DNA from: Rhipicephalus microplus
Taxonomy: Eukaryota; Arthropoda; Arachnida; Ixodida; Ixodidae
Reading direction: 5' to 3'
Assembly: GCF_043290135.1 (NCBI RefSeq)
Contig: NC_134702.1
Coordinates: 195,084,491-195,148,490, forward strand
Length of the DNA stretch: 64,000 bases
The position numbers and the translations under genes are program-made. The notes under the pieces were generated by a model. That model saw only the letters and a list, made by a program, of their open reading frames with translations, searched no databases and had not been told where the DNA came from. Below, piece after piece: positions 34,737 to 46,954 of this stretch (position 1 is its first letter; each line of letters begins with the position of its first letter).

Positions 34737-37700
34737 CCATCGACACGCATCTCCGAATCATCTCTGGTTCATTTATTGGGTAAAGTCCAGGGACCTGCCC
34801 TCATCTGTGGAGATTTCAATGCGCACAATACCACGTGGGGCAGTACTCATAACGATTCACGTTAAAGAACACTCGAAAAAGCAATTGATCGATGTGGCCT
34901 TGTACTGAATGATGAATCAATAACGTTTTTAAGAAATAATAAGTATGCCAGGTGTCTAGATTTGGCTATAGCCTCTCCTGACACTGCACGAGATATGAAC
35001 TGGTGTACAGACCTCGAAACACGAGGGAGTGATCATTACCCAATTCTTAGGCAAGACCCAAGAATTCAAGTGCAAACGACCACATTGATGACAAAGCTAA
35101 CTGACTGGAAACTATTTCGTGAACATACTGGACGGGACTTGATGGGAGTCAATGAATTGGATACATTTATATCCTGCATTAAAAGCAGTTACTCCCGTGC
35201 GACAAAGTTTACAGCTGTCCCAGCCGGCCACTCCCGTGTAGATGCAGATATGAGCGCCTACGAGCTATTAGAAGGTGAGCAGAACGTTGCTATCGCCGCA
35301 CTGGGAGGCTTGAAGATTATAAGAGTCAGGCCACACACATCCAATCTAACCGACACACGCAAAAGTTAGGTTGTAAAAAATGGCATGATTTCTACAATTC
35401 GTTGACCCTATTTACTCCACTTCCGAAAATCTGGCAAACAATCACTGCTCTAAGTCATCCAGTATCCCAGCGAAACACACTCTTAGCATTGGCCATATCT
35501 CTTGGATTATCCGTACGTGATGTTTCTAATAAGTTTTGCACAATGCTGACTGGAACTAGGCTATTGGCTCACAACACTACTGCACGGCCTACGTCTGTAG
35601 AGCAGCAAATCCAAGATGCATACACTTTATCACATGCTCAACTGGATAACACGTATTCTCTACTAGAGTTGCGTACTGCTCTCTCACTAACCCGCGTAAG
35701 AAAAGCAACCGGTCCCGACAACGTATCGTACAGTGTTCTGAAAAATCTAGGACCCAACGGCATGCCAGTTCTTCTACGAATATATAACGACATGTGGACG
35801 AAGGCGTACGTTCTAATGTGTTGGAAGGTCGCGAGGGTCGTCCCACTACTGAAGCCTGGTAAATCACCGCTTTCGCTTGACTCATTCCGACCAGTCAGCC
35901 TCACTAGCTGTGTACCTAAAGTAATGAAAAAAATGGTTTACAGAAGATTACAGTGGTGGATTGAAGCTAACAACTCACTTCCAGAACAGATGGCTGGCTT
36001 CAGACGACGGCGATGCACCATGGACTGCGTCTTCGACCTCGTTACATTTGTAGAACATGAGATGAGCTGTGGAAACATGGCTGTTGCGGCGTTCATAAAT
36101 ATTAAGAAGGCGTTCGATTCTGTGAGCCACCTTTCTGTGCTGCATGGGCTTACTTCACTAGGGGTTCATGGTCGTATCCTTCAATGGATCGCGAACTTCC
36201 TATGTAACAAGCAAATATACATTTCAACCAATAACGGAGACAGTGATCGCTTCAACATGAGCGTAGGTGTACCTCAAGGAAGCGTTCTAAGTCCGCTTCT
36301 TTTCAATGCTGCAATGGCAGGTCTTCCAGAAGTACTGCCCGAAGCCTTGAACATATCCATGTATGCAGACGACATATGCATAAGGACGTCTCACAAGTGA
36401 CTGGAAGTGATCGAACATCGGCTTCAACAAGGACTAGACGCAATAAGTGATTACCTCAAAGAGCGAGGCATGCGGATTTCTCACACCAAATCTGTAGTTC
36501 TGCCATTTACGAGAAAAAGAGTGAAAAACTTGAAGCTTCTTGTGGATGGCCAGAGAATTGAAATCGCACGAAAGCATCGCTTCCTTGGCGTTACCTTAGA
36601 TTGCCAACTCAGATGGAGTCAGCACATTGCTGATCTAGAAAATCAAGTGAACAGCACTATAAATGTTATACGTCGCATCGCGGGAACAAAATGGGGCGGT
36701 ACATCAGCGTCTCGGCTCCACGTCCAATGTGCACGACTCCGACAAAAAATTGCCTACTCTGCGCCAGTTCTCCACAACATCTCTCAGACGTCGCTACACC
36801 GACTTCAGCTGTTACAAGCACGAAGCTTACGCATATGTCTGGGGGTTCCACATGCAACATCAAGTTCTTTGACACTGGCAGAGGCAAGAGAACCCAACTT
36901 TATAGTAATTAGAAATGGGGAGACATGTCGGCACCTTTTTCATCTAGTCACGCAACACCCTTCCCATCCGCCCATATCCAACATGTGAACCATGCTGGAG
37001 CGCAAATACACCATGTGTACCAACAGTACATTTCCCGGCTTCCTGTGTCGACACATTGGCCACTGGACCAAAACTACCCCATGGCTGCTTGAGCTACCAA
37101 CTATTGAAACGCCAATAGAAGGACTTCGCAGCAAACATGAAGTGCCAACCGTTGCCGCTCCGCAGTTGGCATCACATCATCTGTTTGACAGGTACCAAGG
37201 ATACACTCACGTGTGCACTGACGGCTCCGTCACCGAAGAGACAGTGACATCAGCATTCATAATTCCGTAGTTGCACGAAGAATATGCATGTCGGTTGGGC
37301 AACCTCTTTTCTTCAACAACGTTGGAGCTCGTAGCAATTTTGCTAGCCATAAGCTTTATTAAACTGTCAACGACACCAAGAAAATGGGTGGTAAGTACAG
37401 ACTCTCTGGCAGCACTGGCATGTATGGAAAGGGCCACTTCAAGACACATTGAGTTGCATATAGTATACGCTATACTGAAAGAGCTCTCAGAAGCTACGAA
37501 GTCGAATCATCGAGTGGCAATTCAGTGGGTTCCCAGTCACTGCGGAATTAAGGGAAATAAAATGGCGGATGAATTGGTGAAAACCGCTCAAAATTCTTCG
37601 CAAACGTGCCTCATTCCGGTATCTCAATATGTTGTAAATATAATTTTAAGAACAACAAAACGTTAATTATGCCTGTCTACCTGGTTCACAGACAAAACAA

Positions 37701-38292
37701 AGGAATCGATCTATATTCTGTTGATCCTGACCTTCAATACCAATTATACCGTGACCTCCCAAGACGTATCGACACACTAATTCATCGCCTACGACTCGGA
37801 ACTGCTTACACAAAGCACTTCCTACTTCGTATTCATCGTGCAACATCGTCAGCATGTTCATGCGGCCACGACGACGAGGATATCTGTCCCCTCTTGCTCG
37901 ACTGTCCGAAACACGACACACACCGAAGGCGACTAGAACAAGAACTGCATTGGTTACATCCTGAGCGACCGTTCGGGTTGAATAAAATACTAGGTTCATG
38001 GCCATCCAAAACAAACGCCAAAGCAATGAAGGTGCTGCAACACTTCTTCGAAGAAACGAAGATGTGGGACGACTACTGAGCGGACAAAAGGCAAAAGTGA
38101 GTGTGTCGTCTACGTGTTTGTTCTGCCCATATAGGAGAACTTTTGCTCTCACCCATTTAGGACTGTATATATGCATATATGCCATTGTTTGTTTTTATAT
38201 ATTCTTATTTGTACTAATTAAGTGGAAAGGGGTAGCCGTCGCCAAGTAACGGTGACAAAAACTCCTTCGTTTATTTTCTATTTCAATAAAAA
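34737..38292 (+). mobile_element. I-type LINE, 5'-truncated, inserted in gypsy element B
   Basis: Flanked by a perfect 12 bp target duplication, AGTTCACAACAA, at 34725-34736 and 38293-38304. The insertion begins inside the endonuclease domain and ends after a 3' untranslated region (38080-38292) with an AATAAAAA tail. Removing it and one duplication restores the gypsy integrase reading, which supports the boundaries. Confidence 0.9.
34740..38079 (+). pseudogene. LINE ORF2: endonuclease C-part, reverse transcriptase, RNase H, zinc region
   Basis: The endonuclease remnant shows GPALICGDFNAHNTTWG (near 34790) and GSDHYPI (near 35026). Reverse transcriptase follows at about 35640-36700, with RKATGPDNVSY, a motif A reading FINIKKAFDSV, GVPQGSVLSPLLFN and MYADDICI (near 36359). 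RNase H motifs are CTDGSV (37217), TTLELVAILLAI (37320), STDSLAAL and WVPSHCGIKGNKMADEL (37540). A C-terminal CSCGHDDE...CPKH zinc region ends at TGA 38077. Stops occur at 34863, 36398, 36986 and 37268, with frameshifts near 35366 and 37660. Motif A Asp is replaced by Asn (AAT at 36098), so RT would be inactive even if the frame were open. RNase H points to the I group. Confidence 0.9.
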
Positions 38293-38304
38293 AGTTCACA
38301 ACAA

Positions 38305-39620
38305 TGAGAACCATCATATTACTAATCAATCCCACGAAATATATGTACTGTGGGGACCAGTTCTCGTTGTTACTGGGGCCAGCTAACAGGCTCCCATGTC
38401 GATGGTGTGTAACACGTGTATACGTTGCTGTGACATTCACTCACGACTTACTGGATAGCTTGGTCAAGACCCAACCACCAGAAACTAGACCTCATGACCG
38501 CCTTCATGGTCGAAACTGCCTATTGAGCCTCGTGTAACAACTGTAACAATCTCTGACGAGCACCTTCGGGGAATACTACTCGGTAGCCCCAAAACAGGAA
38601 AGTCCTTTGGCGGAGAATTGATGTCGCTGTTTGTATTATTCGGACAGTGCCAAGTTTCCTATAGGACTTCTGCTGTTCTGGGGCTACAGAGTTGTAATTC
38701 CCTAAGGTGCCTACAGGGCGCGATGACAGCCAACCAATGATAACACTCCTGCAGAGCCTTCATAGCATCTCGATAGCATCTCGTCGGTTACTGTCAGTGC
38801 TTTCACTCCTGGCGTGACACTGCGCAATGATCTCATTTGTCTATGGCGAGTCCCGTGTACTCCCAATTTTCTACGGTTGGTGACGGCGCCTGCAACTGTT
38901 CTAGCAAACGTCTCAGAGCATCGGAGTTCAGCATCAGTTTACAGGGTGTAAACAGCAGTTTACACTTGTTAGCACCCAGCAACACAGCCCATCTTGGCAG
39001 AGGTCTGATGATTTGCCCATAAAAGACCTATCAAGGCACGGTGATCAGTGATGATTGTGAATTTGTGTCCCTGAAAGTAATCCCTGAACCAAGTAAAACC
39101 GTGCACCAATGCTAGGACCTAGCGTTTATTTTGGAAGTACTTCGTTTCTGCTACGGTCAATGTCTGAGTTGTAAATATATTCGGCCTGTTCTCGCCATTT
39201 ATTTGACGCAAAAAACAATTTCTGCGTATGCGAAAAAGCGTCACATTCCAAGAGTAGCTCATTTGTGCATGAAAGTTGATTAGAAATGGTGCAGCGCACA
39301 GAACATTCCTGGCCTCTTCGAAAGCTCGTTCTTTCTTGCCCCAAACTCATTTTGCTCTTTTTTCTAAAAAACAGTATAACGGCTTCTCTGCCGTTCACTC
39401 TACCTTATTCTCTCTCTCTTTCGGTATAACAGCCCGAGCAACGTAGACAAATTATCTGGAAATACTTGTTGCAAAATGCGATCATACCAATAATTGACCA
39501 CAATTCTGTGACATTGCGCGAGGATGGAGCCGGCCTTATTTTATCAATTTGTCTACAAAATGTAATCGCTCTGCGTATACAGTGACGAAGACGGGTTACT
39601 GATAACTCGCTAATTGTACA
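38305..39620 (-). pseudogene. Gypsy element B: integrase N-part, RNase H, RT C-part
   Basis: Minus-strand pieces in order from high to low coordinates. RT thumb and connection at 39405-39614 include PSSRNVTELWSIIGMIAFCN. RNase H at 38980-39400 shows diverged CDAFSHTQ and YNSDIDRSRNE. Integrase N-terminus at 38440-38640 shows WGYRVVFPEGAR and HEAQ...WWLGLDQAI. A diverged IN core (LISNMMVLIVVN) lies at 38295-38350. Frames shift often, so the element is old. The upstream part continues at 40073, beyond the MITE. Confidence 0.75.
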
Positions 39621-40072
39621 CTGTCGTTTTTTATGAAAGGAAACACGCGAACGCATGGCCTGCGCTCTGTGGCGGCTGCCTACATCAACCGACAAGTGAA
39701 GAAAGCACGTTTGCTTTACGTCATCTATAGCCAAACAAGATAACAAATTACGGCCGGTAGACAAGCACTGCCAGATTACGTTCCCTGATTGCTCGTGCGG
39801 CGAGCGATATCGGTCGACTACTGCAGCTTGCGCCGTGGTCGCGAACAACGTTTGATATGTTGGCAGTGGACTACGCAGGGCAGGCGTGAGTAGAGAGAGA
39901 GTGCAGTCTAGCAGCGCTTGTCTACCAGCCATAACTCGTTATTATTTTTTTCAGTAACAGATGACGCTGAAAGCGAACGTGTCTCCTTTGGGTGTCGGTT
40001 GATTGTGCTGTAGGCAGCCGTCGCAGAGCGCAGGCCACATGTTCGCGTCTTCCCTTTTATAAAGGACAACAG
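39621..40072. mobile_element. 452 bp foldback MITE inserted in gypsy element B
   Basis: The two ends are inverted repeats of about 150 bp (about 39621-39770 versus 39920-40072). The outer ~80 bp match best (shared words include CGCGAAC, GGCCTGCGCTCTG and GGCTGCCTACA); the inner part is more diverged (GCTTGTCTACC). TGTACA flanks both sides (39615-39620 and 40073-40078) and interrupts an otherwise continuous RT coding sequence. No transposase is encoded. Because TGTACA is palindromic, the true duplication could be shorter (TA or GTAC) and the superfamily is uncertain. Confidence 0.8.
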
Positions 40073-41890
40073 TGTACATTTGTAGGTGCGAAGATCGATG
40101 TCATGCTCTTTAAAATGATGAAGCACCACCTCAATGTTAGCATTCAGGTCACCAGCGGTGTCTGCTGTGAGTACTTCATCTAAATACGTTTGGGTACCTG
40201 GCAGACCTAGTAGTACTTTTTCGGTCTTGCCTTGAAGTATAGTGGGTGCAGAAGCTATGCTGAAAGGTAAACGGTTGTAGCAAAATATTCTATTGTGAGT
40301 AGTAATAACCACCAGCATTTTTTTGGGCTGACGCGAAGAGAAATTTTATTGTTAGCGTCTCATAGATCTAGAATGCTGAACTTCTCCCCCCCGCAGAAAT
40401 TGCCGAATATGTTACCCATAATCAGCATTGGGTATTGTTTCGCTTCGCACACATGGCGGAAAGTGACTTTAAATACCCGCGAATTTGTACTGCTTTGTCT
40501 TTTTTTCAGCACAGGTACTATGTGTGTGGTGCACTCATAATGAGGAAGAGTAGGAATTGTACCCTCTGCGACTAGTCTGTTTAGTTCTTCAGACACTTCT
40601 TTGTGAAGTGCAAATATAACCTTTCTTGTTTTGTAGAACTTGGGGCTGGCTTTGTCCTTGACATGTAGTCGACCTGTTGGGCCTTTCAGCAGTCCAGCTC
40701 TGTCGGTGAACAGCTCCGTGGAGTGGTCCAGTAGTGCTGTGGAAGGGGACGTGAATCTGCTTTCTCTTTTCACGTGTAACAAAGAGATGCCTTCTCGCAT
40801 TTTCTGCAAAAGATTCCACCCGAAAATGCTGGGGCCATCACAATTGAGAACTGTTAGGCTACAGTTTACTGTAGAATAGCGACAAGAAGGTTCATGATGA
40901 ATACTCCAAGCACTGGCAGCTTGCCTGTGTAACATGACAGCTTTATCTTAGCTTCTAGTTGTGCGGCCATCGTTCACGGTACGTTTAACAAACTGTCCTC
41001 ACAATTACACAGACTAGCGATCCTGTGTTGATGTTCATAGTGAGTTTGTTGCCACCCCAAATTATACAATTTCTGACAGACGGAATCAAGGCCAGAGCAG
41101 CAGTCAACGACGGAATCTGCGAAGTACTAGTGTCGCTATTTTCAGTACCATCCATCGCGTACGCAGGTACTGCTAGTATTTCGTTGGTGGTGGTGCCGGA
41201 AAAGGGATCCTTCCACCAGCGTTTCAAACTCCGCAGCTTTTTCAGCCTGCGTGAAGATACTTTGTACCCGCAATTGCCCCAACCTTTACACAGTGCTTTA
41301 AGCGTCAACGGTCTTTTTTTCCTCCGAGACTTGTTCACGTCACGGCGATAGTTGCAGTTCATTAGACTGCTCGTTTTCGCCTTGTGAGTCTAACTTAGTG
41401 GTTTCTGCGGCAACAGTGAGGGCATTAGCGACAGCCAAAGAGAAGTCATTCTTCGCTGGCAGCTGTTTTTGCAAGCTCTTGGGCCTTACACCACACACCA
41501 TCCGCTCTTATCATGTTGTTTAACACTGACGCAAATTGTCGATTGTTCGCCATTTGCTTGCACAGGTTCTTCCTCTTGCTGACAGGGATAATAGAAGTTG
41601 AATCGCTCGATAATCTCGGGCGGATGTGGGCTATAATAGCTGTTTGAAGAAGGTTGCCGTACGACGTCACAGTAAGTAAAAAAAAAAACTTTGTGCTCGG
41701 GGCGCCACTTTTCCACATAAGACTTCAACTGGGGATGTTCCAAGCGCGGTAACAAGCAAGACTCTTTTTTTTCGTATCTTTGATGATACTGTAACCTTCA
41801 AGATGCGCTTTAATTTTGAAAAAGTACGATTGTCACTTATCTCTTGTATCATCTGCCGGAAAACTGCCATCAATTCAAACAAATATGTTT
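40073..41890 (-). pseudogene. Gypsy element B: Gag, protease and RT N-part
   Basis: From high to low coordinates: Gag pieces (41440-41890) with VTALGTSPVEVLCGKVAPR and YYSPHPPEIIERFNFYY; a protease remnant (40985-41100) with NKLTMNINTGSLVCVI, where the usual DTG reads NTG; then RT (40079-40860) with FALHKEVSEELNRLVAEGTI, RIFCYNRLPFSIASAPTI and TYLDEVLTAD. The catalytic YLDD reads YLDE. Stops and frameshifts are numerous. LTRs were not found. Confidence 0.75.
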
Positions 41891-43084
41891 CACGAAATTT
41901 GGGTGAATCCTGCCATTCACCGCCAGTTCACACAAGACGAAGAAGAAGACAGTTTGCCCAGCAGATGGCTGTGAAGCAACGATGCAGAGCGGACACCCAG
42001 AGTACTTAAAACGGCAGGATACTAGGGAACGTGAAAGGCAACGGTGGTGGCGTGACAATACCGAAGCAATTGAAGGCTTACTTCAATGATGCTGAACCCG
42101 TAAATATGCAAGAATAGACCTGTTTTCTTTCCTATTCACATTTAAAATCCACAAGTTTCATTTTAAGCTCAACAAAGCATTCCTAGTTGGTGGGAAAATG
42201 TAATCAGTAGGACCACGACAAACGAAGCGCCCATCCACAGCTGTACTCCCACAGATTAAGCCGATTCTCGTTAGGAACGCAGCCGCAGATGTCCTCTCGG
42301 GAGTGAAGCGTCATTTGTTTAGCGTACATGACAGCTGGAACAGTTGGCTCACGCTTGCCAGGCGAAGCAGATGATGTGCGGTATGGAGGAGCGACAGCTT
42401 GTACTCGGGGCCACGGGGCATAGCATCCGGACGCAAGCAAGCCACGAGTGCTAATGAGGATTAACGTGGGGGTGATCCCCGAAATAAGCTCTTTCGTAAA
42501 CCCTTCTGGGCCCTCATTTTCGCTATCGTGCGCCTGCACTGTTCGCTACTTGCGGCAGTGGGCATAATGCGTATTTGGGTTAGGTTTCATTCAGCTTGAG
42601 TGCAGGGGCTCAGGGGCAATCGCGTCAGTGGCCAAGTTCATTTATTGTGGTAAGAATGCTTTCGCTTAACGCAGGTCCTCATGCGCCACTAGAACAGGCA
42701 TGATGCCGCGGCGTAGTGGCATCGTTCTTGCTGCCATAATGTGTTTTATAGGTTGTGGACAGGCCCTGTGTGACCAGCAAGTTTCCAGCTGATGCTTGTA
42801 CTTTTACTTAGCTTGATCCTCAGAAGCTTCGACAGCAAGCGCTAGGAAGTTTTTCGAACCATTTTCGAGCACCATCGTCAAGTTCATGGGTAGGCGTGGC
42901 AGTTCGAATACGTGGCTCGAAGATGTTCAAAACTTCCAAGCTTAGAGGCCACATATTACAAGCTCTTGTTTTGTCTTATTCCCAATAGTCACGCTGCCAC
43001 TTTTCGGGGCCATCACGACTTGTTTTACTAAATTCATTGTTCCAAATGAGACATAAAACCTTAAATCAGGAATATAACTTGTTC
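41891..43084. other. Non-coding; possible LTR or leader remains of element B
   Basis: No gene is recognised. An Arg-rich frame at 41930-42055 (+) has an uneven codon pattern and an internal stop; I do not assign it. The 5' LTR of element B would be expected here but could not be identified. Confidence 0.35.
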
Positions 43085-43240
43085 ATTCATCGACGGACAC
43101 TGCACACTGATGAATGTTATAGAGGTACCGACACAAAATTTCGGAGCCAAGATAGCCTGCGGGGTCGATTTTCGTGAACATTCGAATATCATCTGCAAGA
43201 TATAAACAGCAATTATAGCTTAGAAGGTATTTTGAAGTAA
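43085..43240 (-). pseudogene. Non-LTR reverse transcriptase fragment
   Basis: On the minus strand, CLYLADDIRMFTKID (LADD in place of YADD) is followed by LCRYLYNIHQCAV, which resembles the palm-to-thumb region of CR1/L2/Jockey-like RTs. Only about 50 residues are recognisable. Confidence 0.45.
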
Positions 43241-43381
43241 TTTTGAACTTTCGCGTCAGTGGCCAACTCCATAGCGCTATAGACACCCTCGGAGGGGACC
43301 CGGAGGGGACTCCGAGAGGACCCCCTACTTCCCTCACGTCACCACTCTGCGGTCAATAAAGCATTCGCCACTACTCTACGA

Positions 43382-44175
43382 ATGCTTTATTATGCTTTCA
43401 TTCATTGTCATATCTCATATTGCATTGAGTCTTGGGGCGACACGTACACAAATTACCTGAACCCGGTTAGACAACTTCAAAAACGGGCTGTAGGAATCAT
43501 TACTAATTCCAAGTATAATGATCCCAGCAAACCTTTGTTTTCGAGATTGCTTATTTTGCCTTTCGACAAGCGATGGAAACTATAACTAGCCAGATGCGTA
43601 CACACAGTTAATAATTACGACCACCCTTTTTATGTGTCGATGTTTTCCGCCCCTTGTCGTTCTACTAGACAACAAACCTTTGGTAAATGGAATATTCCAC
43701 GAACTAACAACGTATATGGTGAACGGCTCTTACAGTTTGTTGGTATAAAAATCTAGAATGTTATTCCTTTTGAAATAAAAATGTGTTTAAATTTCGCTAA
43801 GGCACTACAAAAACATTAGTTAGAAGAATGTACTGATTTATTAATGTCGTGTCATAATTAGTCTGATGGCTGTCTTGATTTCAATATTTAAGTAGGTGTT
43901 TATTCCGTTTTCGTTCTCTCGTGCATTGTAACGGTTTAGTGCGGTTATTTCATGCACTGTAATGTTTCTTTGCCGATTCTTTATTACATTAGATTGTAAA
44001 AACTTCAGTTATTTCTTTATTGATATTGTATAAGTTTCTAAGTTACACTTTTCCGAAGTGTCTTTATAAAATCTTTCTTTTTTGGACCCAAACTAGCCTA
44101 TAGCTATGGGTCCACGCAGTGTGTGCAAATTTTTCGTAAAAAGTGTGACCAATAAAATTCAATTTAATTCAAAGT
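43382..44175 (+). pseudogene. CR1/L2-like LINE 3' end
   Basis: A 67-codon frame has LYYAFIHCHISYCIESWGDT and LQKRAVGIITNSK, typical of the RT C-terminal extension of CR1/L2-type LINEs. Beyond its stop at 43583, diverged matches continue to about 43760 (FGKWNIPRTNN, VIPFEIKMCLNF). An AT-rich 3' region ends in AATAAAATTCAATTTAATTC near 44150-44170, resembling the short tail repeats of this group. Confidence 0.65.
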
Positions 44176-45203
44176 TACGAAGACGCCATAGCCGCGATTT
44201 TTCTTTTGCCATGTTAGTTTTGCCAAGTCTAAATTTATCGGCGGCTGGTTGCGAGTGCATGGCCATGGCGCACGCTGAAAAAGTCTTCTGTTTGGCGACA
44301 TTCAAGTCCCGTTTCTTATTCGAAAGTAATTATTCATGCGAACCATGTGAAAGTGCGTCACTGTTCTGTGTGCTGACGTGGTCAAGAGATGCACACGCTA
44401 GGGGGCGTCAATTGCACCAAGTTTTTGGAACCCTCTCAAACCGAAACTGAAACTGATTGATAATGAGGGGCCTGTAATCAATTATCTGTCATGTGCTGCA
44501 GCAAACTATGTGTCGTGTCATGACTAAGAGGCCCCCAACATCGCATTGCAGCAAAAAAAATGCGTGTCCAAAGTTTTTGTGTTAGTACCCCTTTAAGGTG
44601 TCAGGTTCATTCACGTTGGTAACAAGTGTGACGCTGGACGGGTGCTGGCCTCAGCGCTTTTCTTGTGATTGGCTGCCTTTTCTGGCGGCGTGTATGCCAA
44701 TGTGCCGAGAGATGCAACGCCAGAAAACACCGGCAAAAACACTGCTCGTGATTCAGCTTTACAGAATACGTAGAGCGGAAAGGCGTGCGAAGAAATACGA
44801 TGTCTTGTACAGTACGGTCCACTGTTAGGGGGAACACGCGAGCACGCTGTGGGCGGTCCGCGGGGCGCCAACTGCTGGCGAGATTCGGAAGCGCGGAGCA
44901 TGCGCGCGGAATCGCAAGGGCGGTACTTGCCCGCGTCGTCTGCTACTACCCCGACCTACGCTCGGCTAGCGCTAGCGACAAGCTTACAGTGCTCGCTCCA
45001 TCGACCATCAATTTCCATGTCTGTTATCAAAAGCGGCTGGCTGGTTCGAACGACTTTTGAAAAGCTTACGATTAGATTTTTGGTGAGCACAAAGATTAGG
45101 TTACGCGAGGGATGGGCTTCGTTATCGCTTTCACAGACTTCCACAGCTGGGGGCATATTTATTCGCTGATCACATTTTCGGCGGAGCTAGTTCTTAGAAG
45201 CAG
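44176..45203. other. Non-coding; CG-rich patch at 44820-44960
   Basis: No gene is recognised. Several overlapping frames at 44598-45169 appear on both strands in GC-rich sequence. The CCTTTAAGG text near 44590 may be an element boundary upstream of the Tc1 remnant. Confidence 0.4.
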
Positions 45204-45305
45204 CATGGCTAGAGTACCTGAGGACGAAAGGCTTCGAATAGTCGAGCTGTACACCAAAGAATAAAGCCAGCGTGATGTCACTTCCGTCGCGAAATGGCCA
45301 CTTTC
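45204..45305 (+). pseudogene. Tc1-like transposase N-terminus
   Basis: ATG 45204 opens MARVPEDERLRIVELYTKE followed by TAA at 45261, then in the same frame SQRDVTSVAKWPL. This matches the N-terminal helix-turn-helix start of Tc1-like transposases. The remaining catalytic region was not recognised. Confidence 0.65.
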
Positions 45306-45330
45306 TCATAAAATTTACGAAATGCGGCTT

Positions 45331-46679
45331 TTGCGAAATCCCCACGAATAGAAATTTTGTGCTGAAAAATACGGCTTGAGAGTAGGCATCAGCGTCAAAG
45401 CATTATTTTACATGCTCATTTGTAACAGCAATCAGCCATGATCTCTTGTGGAGGCTGCAGAAATGTGCAGTCTTTCTCTCCTTGGATAAAAATGCTATAA
45501 GCACACTTCAGAAGACAAGCCAAGACGGAAACAAATGCGCCCTGCTGTCAACTCTCGCGTCATGGTGCTATTGCTCAGCTTACCCTTTGTCTCGACAGGA
45601 ACGTTGAGAATAAATTGATGGGAATTTTGATTTCCGCCCGAGCAGCGTTATAATGTAAGTTAGAGCAAGTGTAATGGTGCTCTTTAAATGCACTGACGCA
45701 AGGCTGGGCTGCTCGATCGTATAAGATGCGTTATTTGTGCCCCCGTATATCACAAAAAGTAAACAATCGACATGCCTCGTGCAGCAAAAAACTTGACAGG
45801 ACAGAACTTGAGTCGCAAGTTATTCAACCATAATCGCATCTATAGGCCACGAGTTCATGTCTCGCTCCTGGGATTTCCTAGAGTAAAAAGATTGGTTTCC
45901 CGTCAGCCGAAATTTCAATACTGTCACCTGCGACTTCGCAGTGACGCTATAGGCATATACGTGACTCTTCGGCTAACTCGCGCCAACGTCGCAACTACAT
46001 TTACGGTGAAACGAGGGGCGTATGCATCGTATGTACGGTTGCAAAAAATAGAAGCGTTGACAGAAGGCATGACAAACGTTTGCGTGCCAGATTGGGAAAA
46101 TGGAAGCACCTCGTGGGAGCTTAGTGGAAATGTGGATCGATGCTGGAAGAACTGAACTTCCAAGACTGGGAACAAGACAGTAGCGCAGCGAAGAAATAGT
46201 GGGGTGTAAGTTTTTAGGATGGCCACTCTCTCGTCTTGAAATGTTTATTTTCTGGATTTGTCAGGTTTGAAAAAGCAAGAGAAAACAGGTTGTCTTCATG
46301 TCTTCCTTGCATGCTACGCTTTTCTTGTGCAATATCTTGCAATGCCAATTACAAAAGTATAGCCCACGTGACAACTTTACTGACTTGGTTATTATACTTA
46401 CCTTGAGTAGAGTTAAAGAGAGATGCAAAAATAAGACGGCGAGAAATGAATATATGAACGAGTAGCATGGTGCATGATTCTGTTAGTCAGCCACCTTGAA
46501 TCTCTTGATCATCACTTTAGCCAGCAAAACAAGTGTATTCTTCACTGTTCAGGAACCATACTGGTGGAGTTCCTGGGTACAAGCTTCTTCAATGCTTATA
46601 AAAGTATTGCTATTCGATGTAAAACCGCGTGTCTTTATTATTTGAGATGATAGGGACACCAGAAGGCCAAGCAGCCGAT
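45331..46679. other. Non-coding or unassigned
   Basis: A 127-codon frame at 45772-46155 (+) is Arg-rich with no recognised domain. Nothing else is recognised. Confidence 0.4.
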
Positions 46680-46693
46680 GGTTCGATGGCGTC

Positions 46694-46940
46694 GATTGAT
46701 ATGATTGGTATGTAGGGTTTAATGTCGCAAAACTACGATATGATTATGAGAGATGCCATAGTGGAAGGCTCCAGAAATTTTAAGCACCTCGGGTTCCAAA
46801 ACGTGCACCAAGTTTCAGGACACGGGAGCATACAGCATTTTCTCCTCCATCAAAACTGCAGCCGCCGAAGCCGTTATTCGAAACCGTGACCTGCGGGTCA
46901 GCAGCCGAGTTTCTTAGCCACTAGACCACCGCGGCCGGGT
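46694..46940 (-). repeat. Ruka-type SINE, copy 4 (older)
   Basis: Full-length but diverged, with box B region near 46875-46890. Imperfect target duplication: GGTTCGATGGCGTC (46680-46693) versus GGTTTGATGACGTC (46941-46954), 12 of 14 matching, consistent with age. Confidence 0.9.
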
Positions 46941-46954
46941 GGTTTGATGACGTC

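Noticed and set aside
39405..39932. 175-codon minus-strand ORF
   Set aside because: A chimera: its N-terminal part is MITE sequence and its C-terminal part is gypsy B RT, joined by chance across the insertion boundary.
41930..42055. Arg-rich frame on the plus strand
   Set aside because: Contains a stop and a frame change; the resemblance to Arg-rich repeat proteins is too weak.
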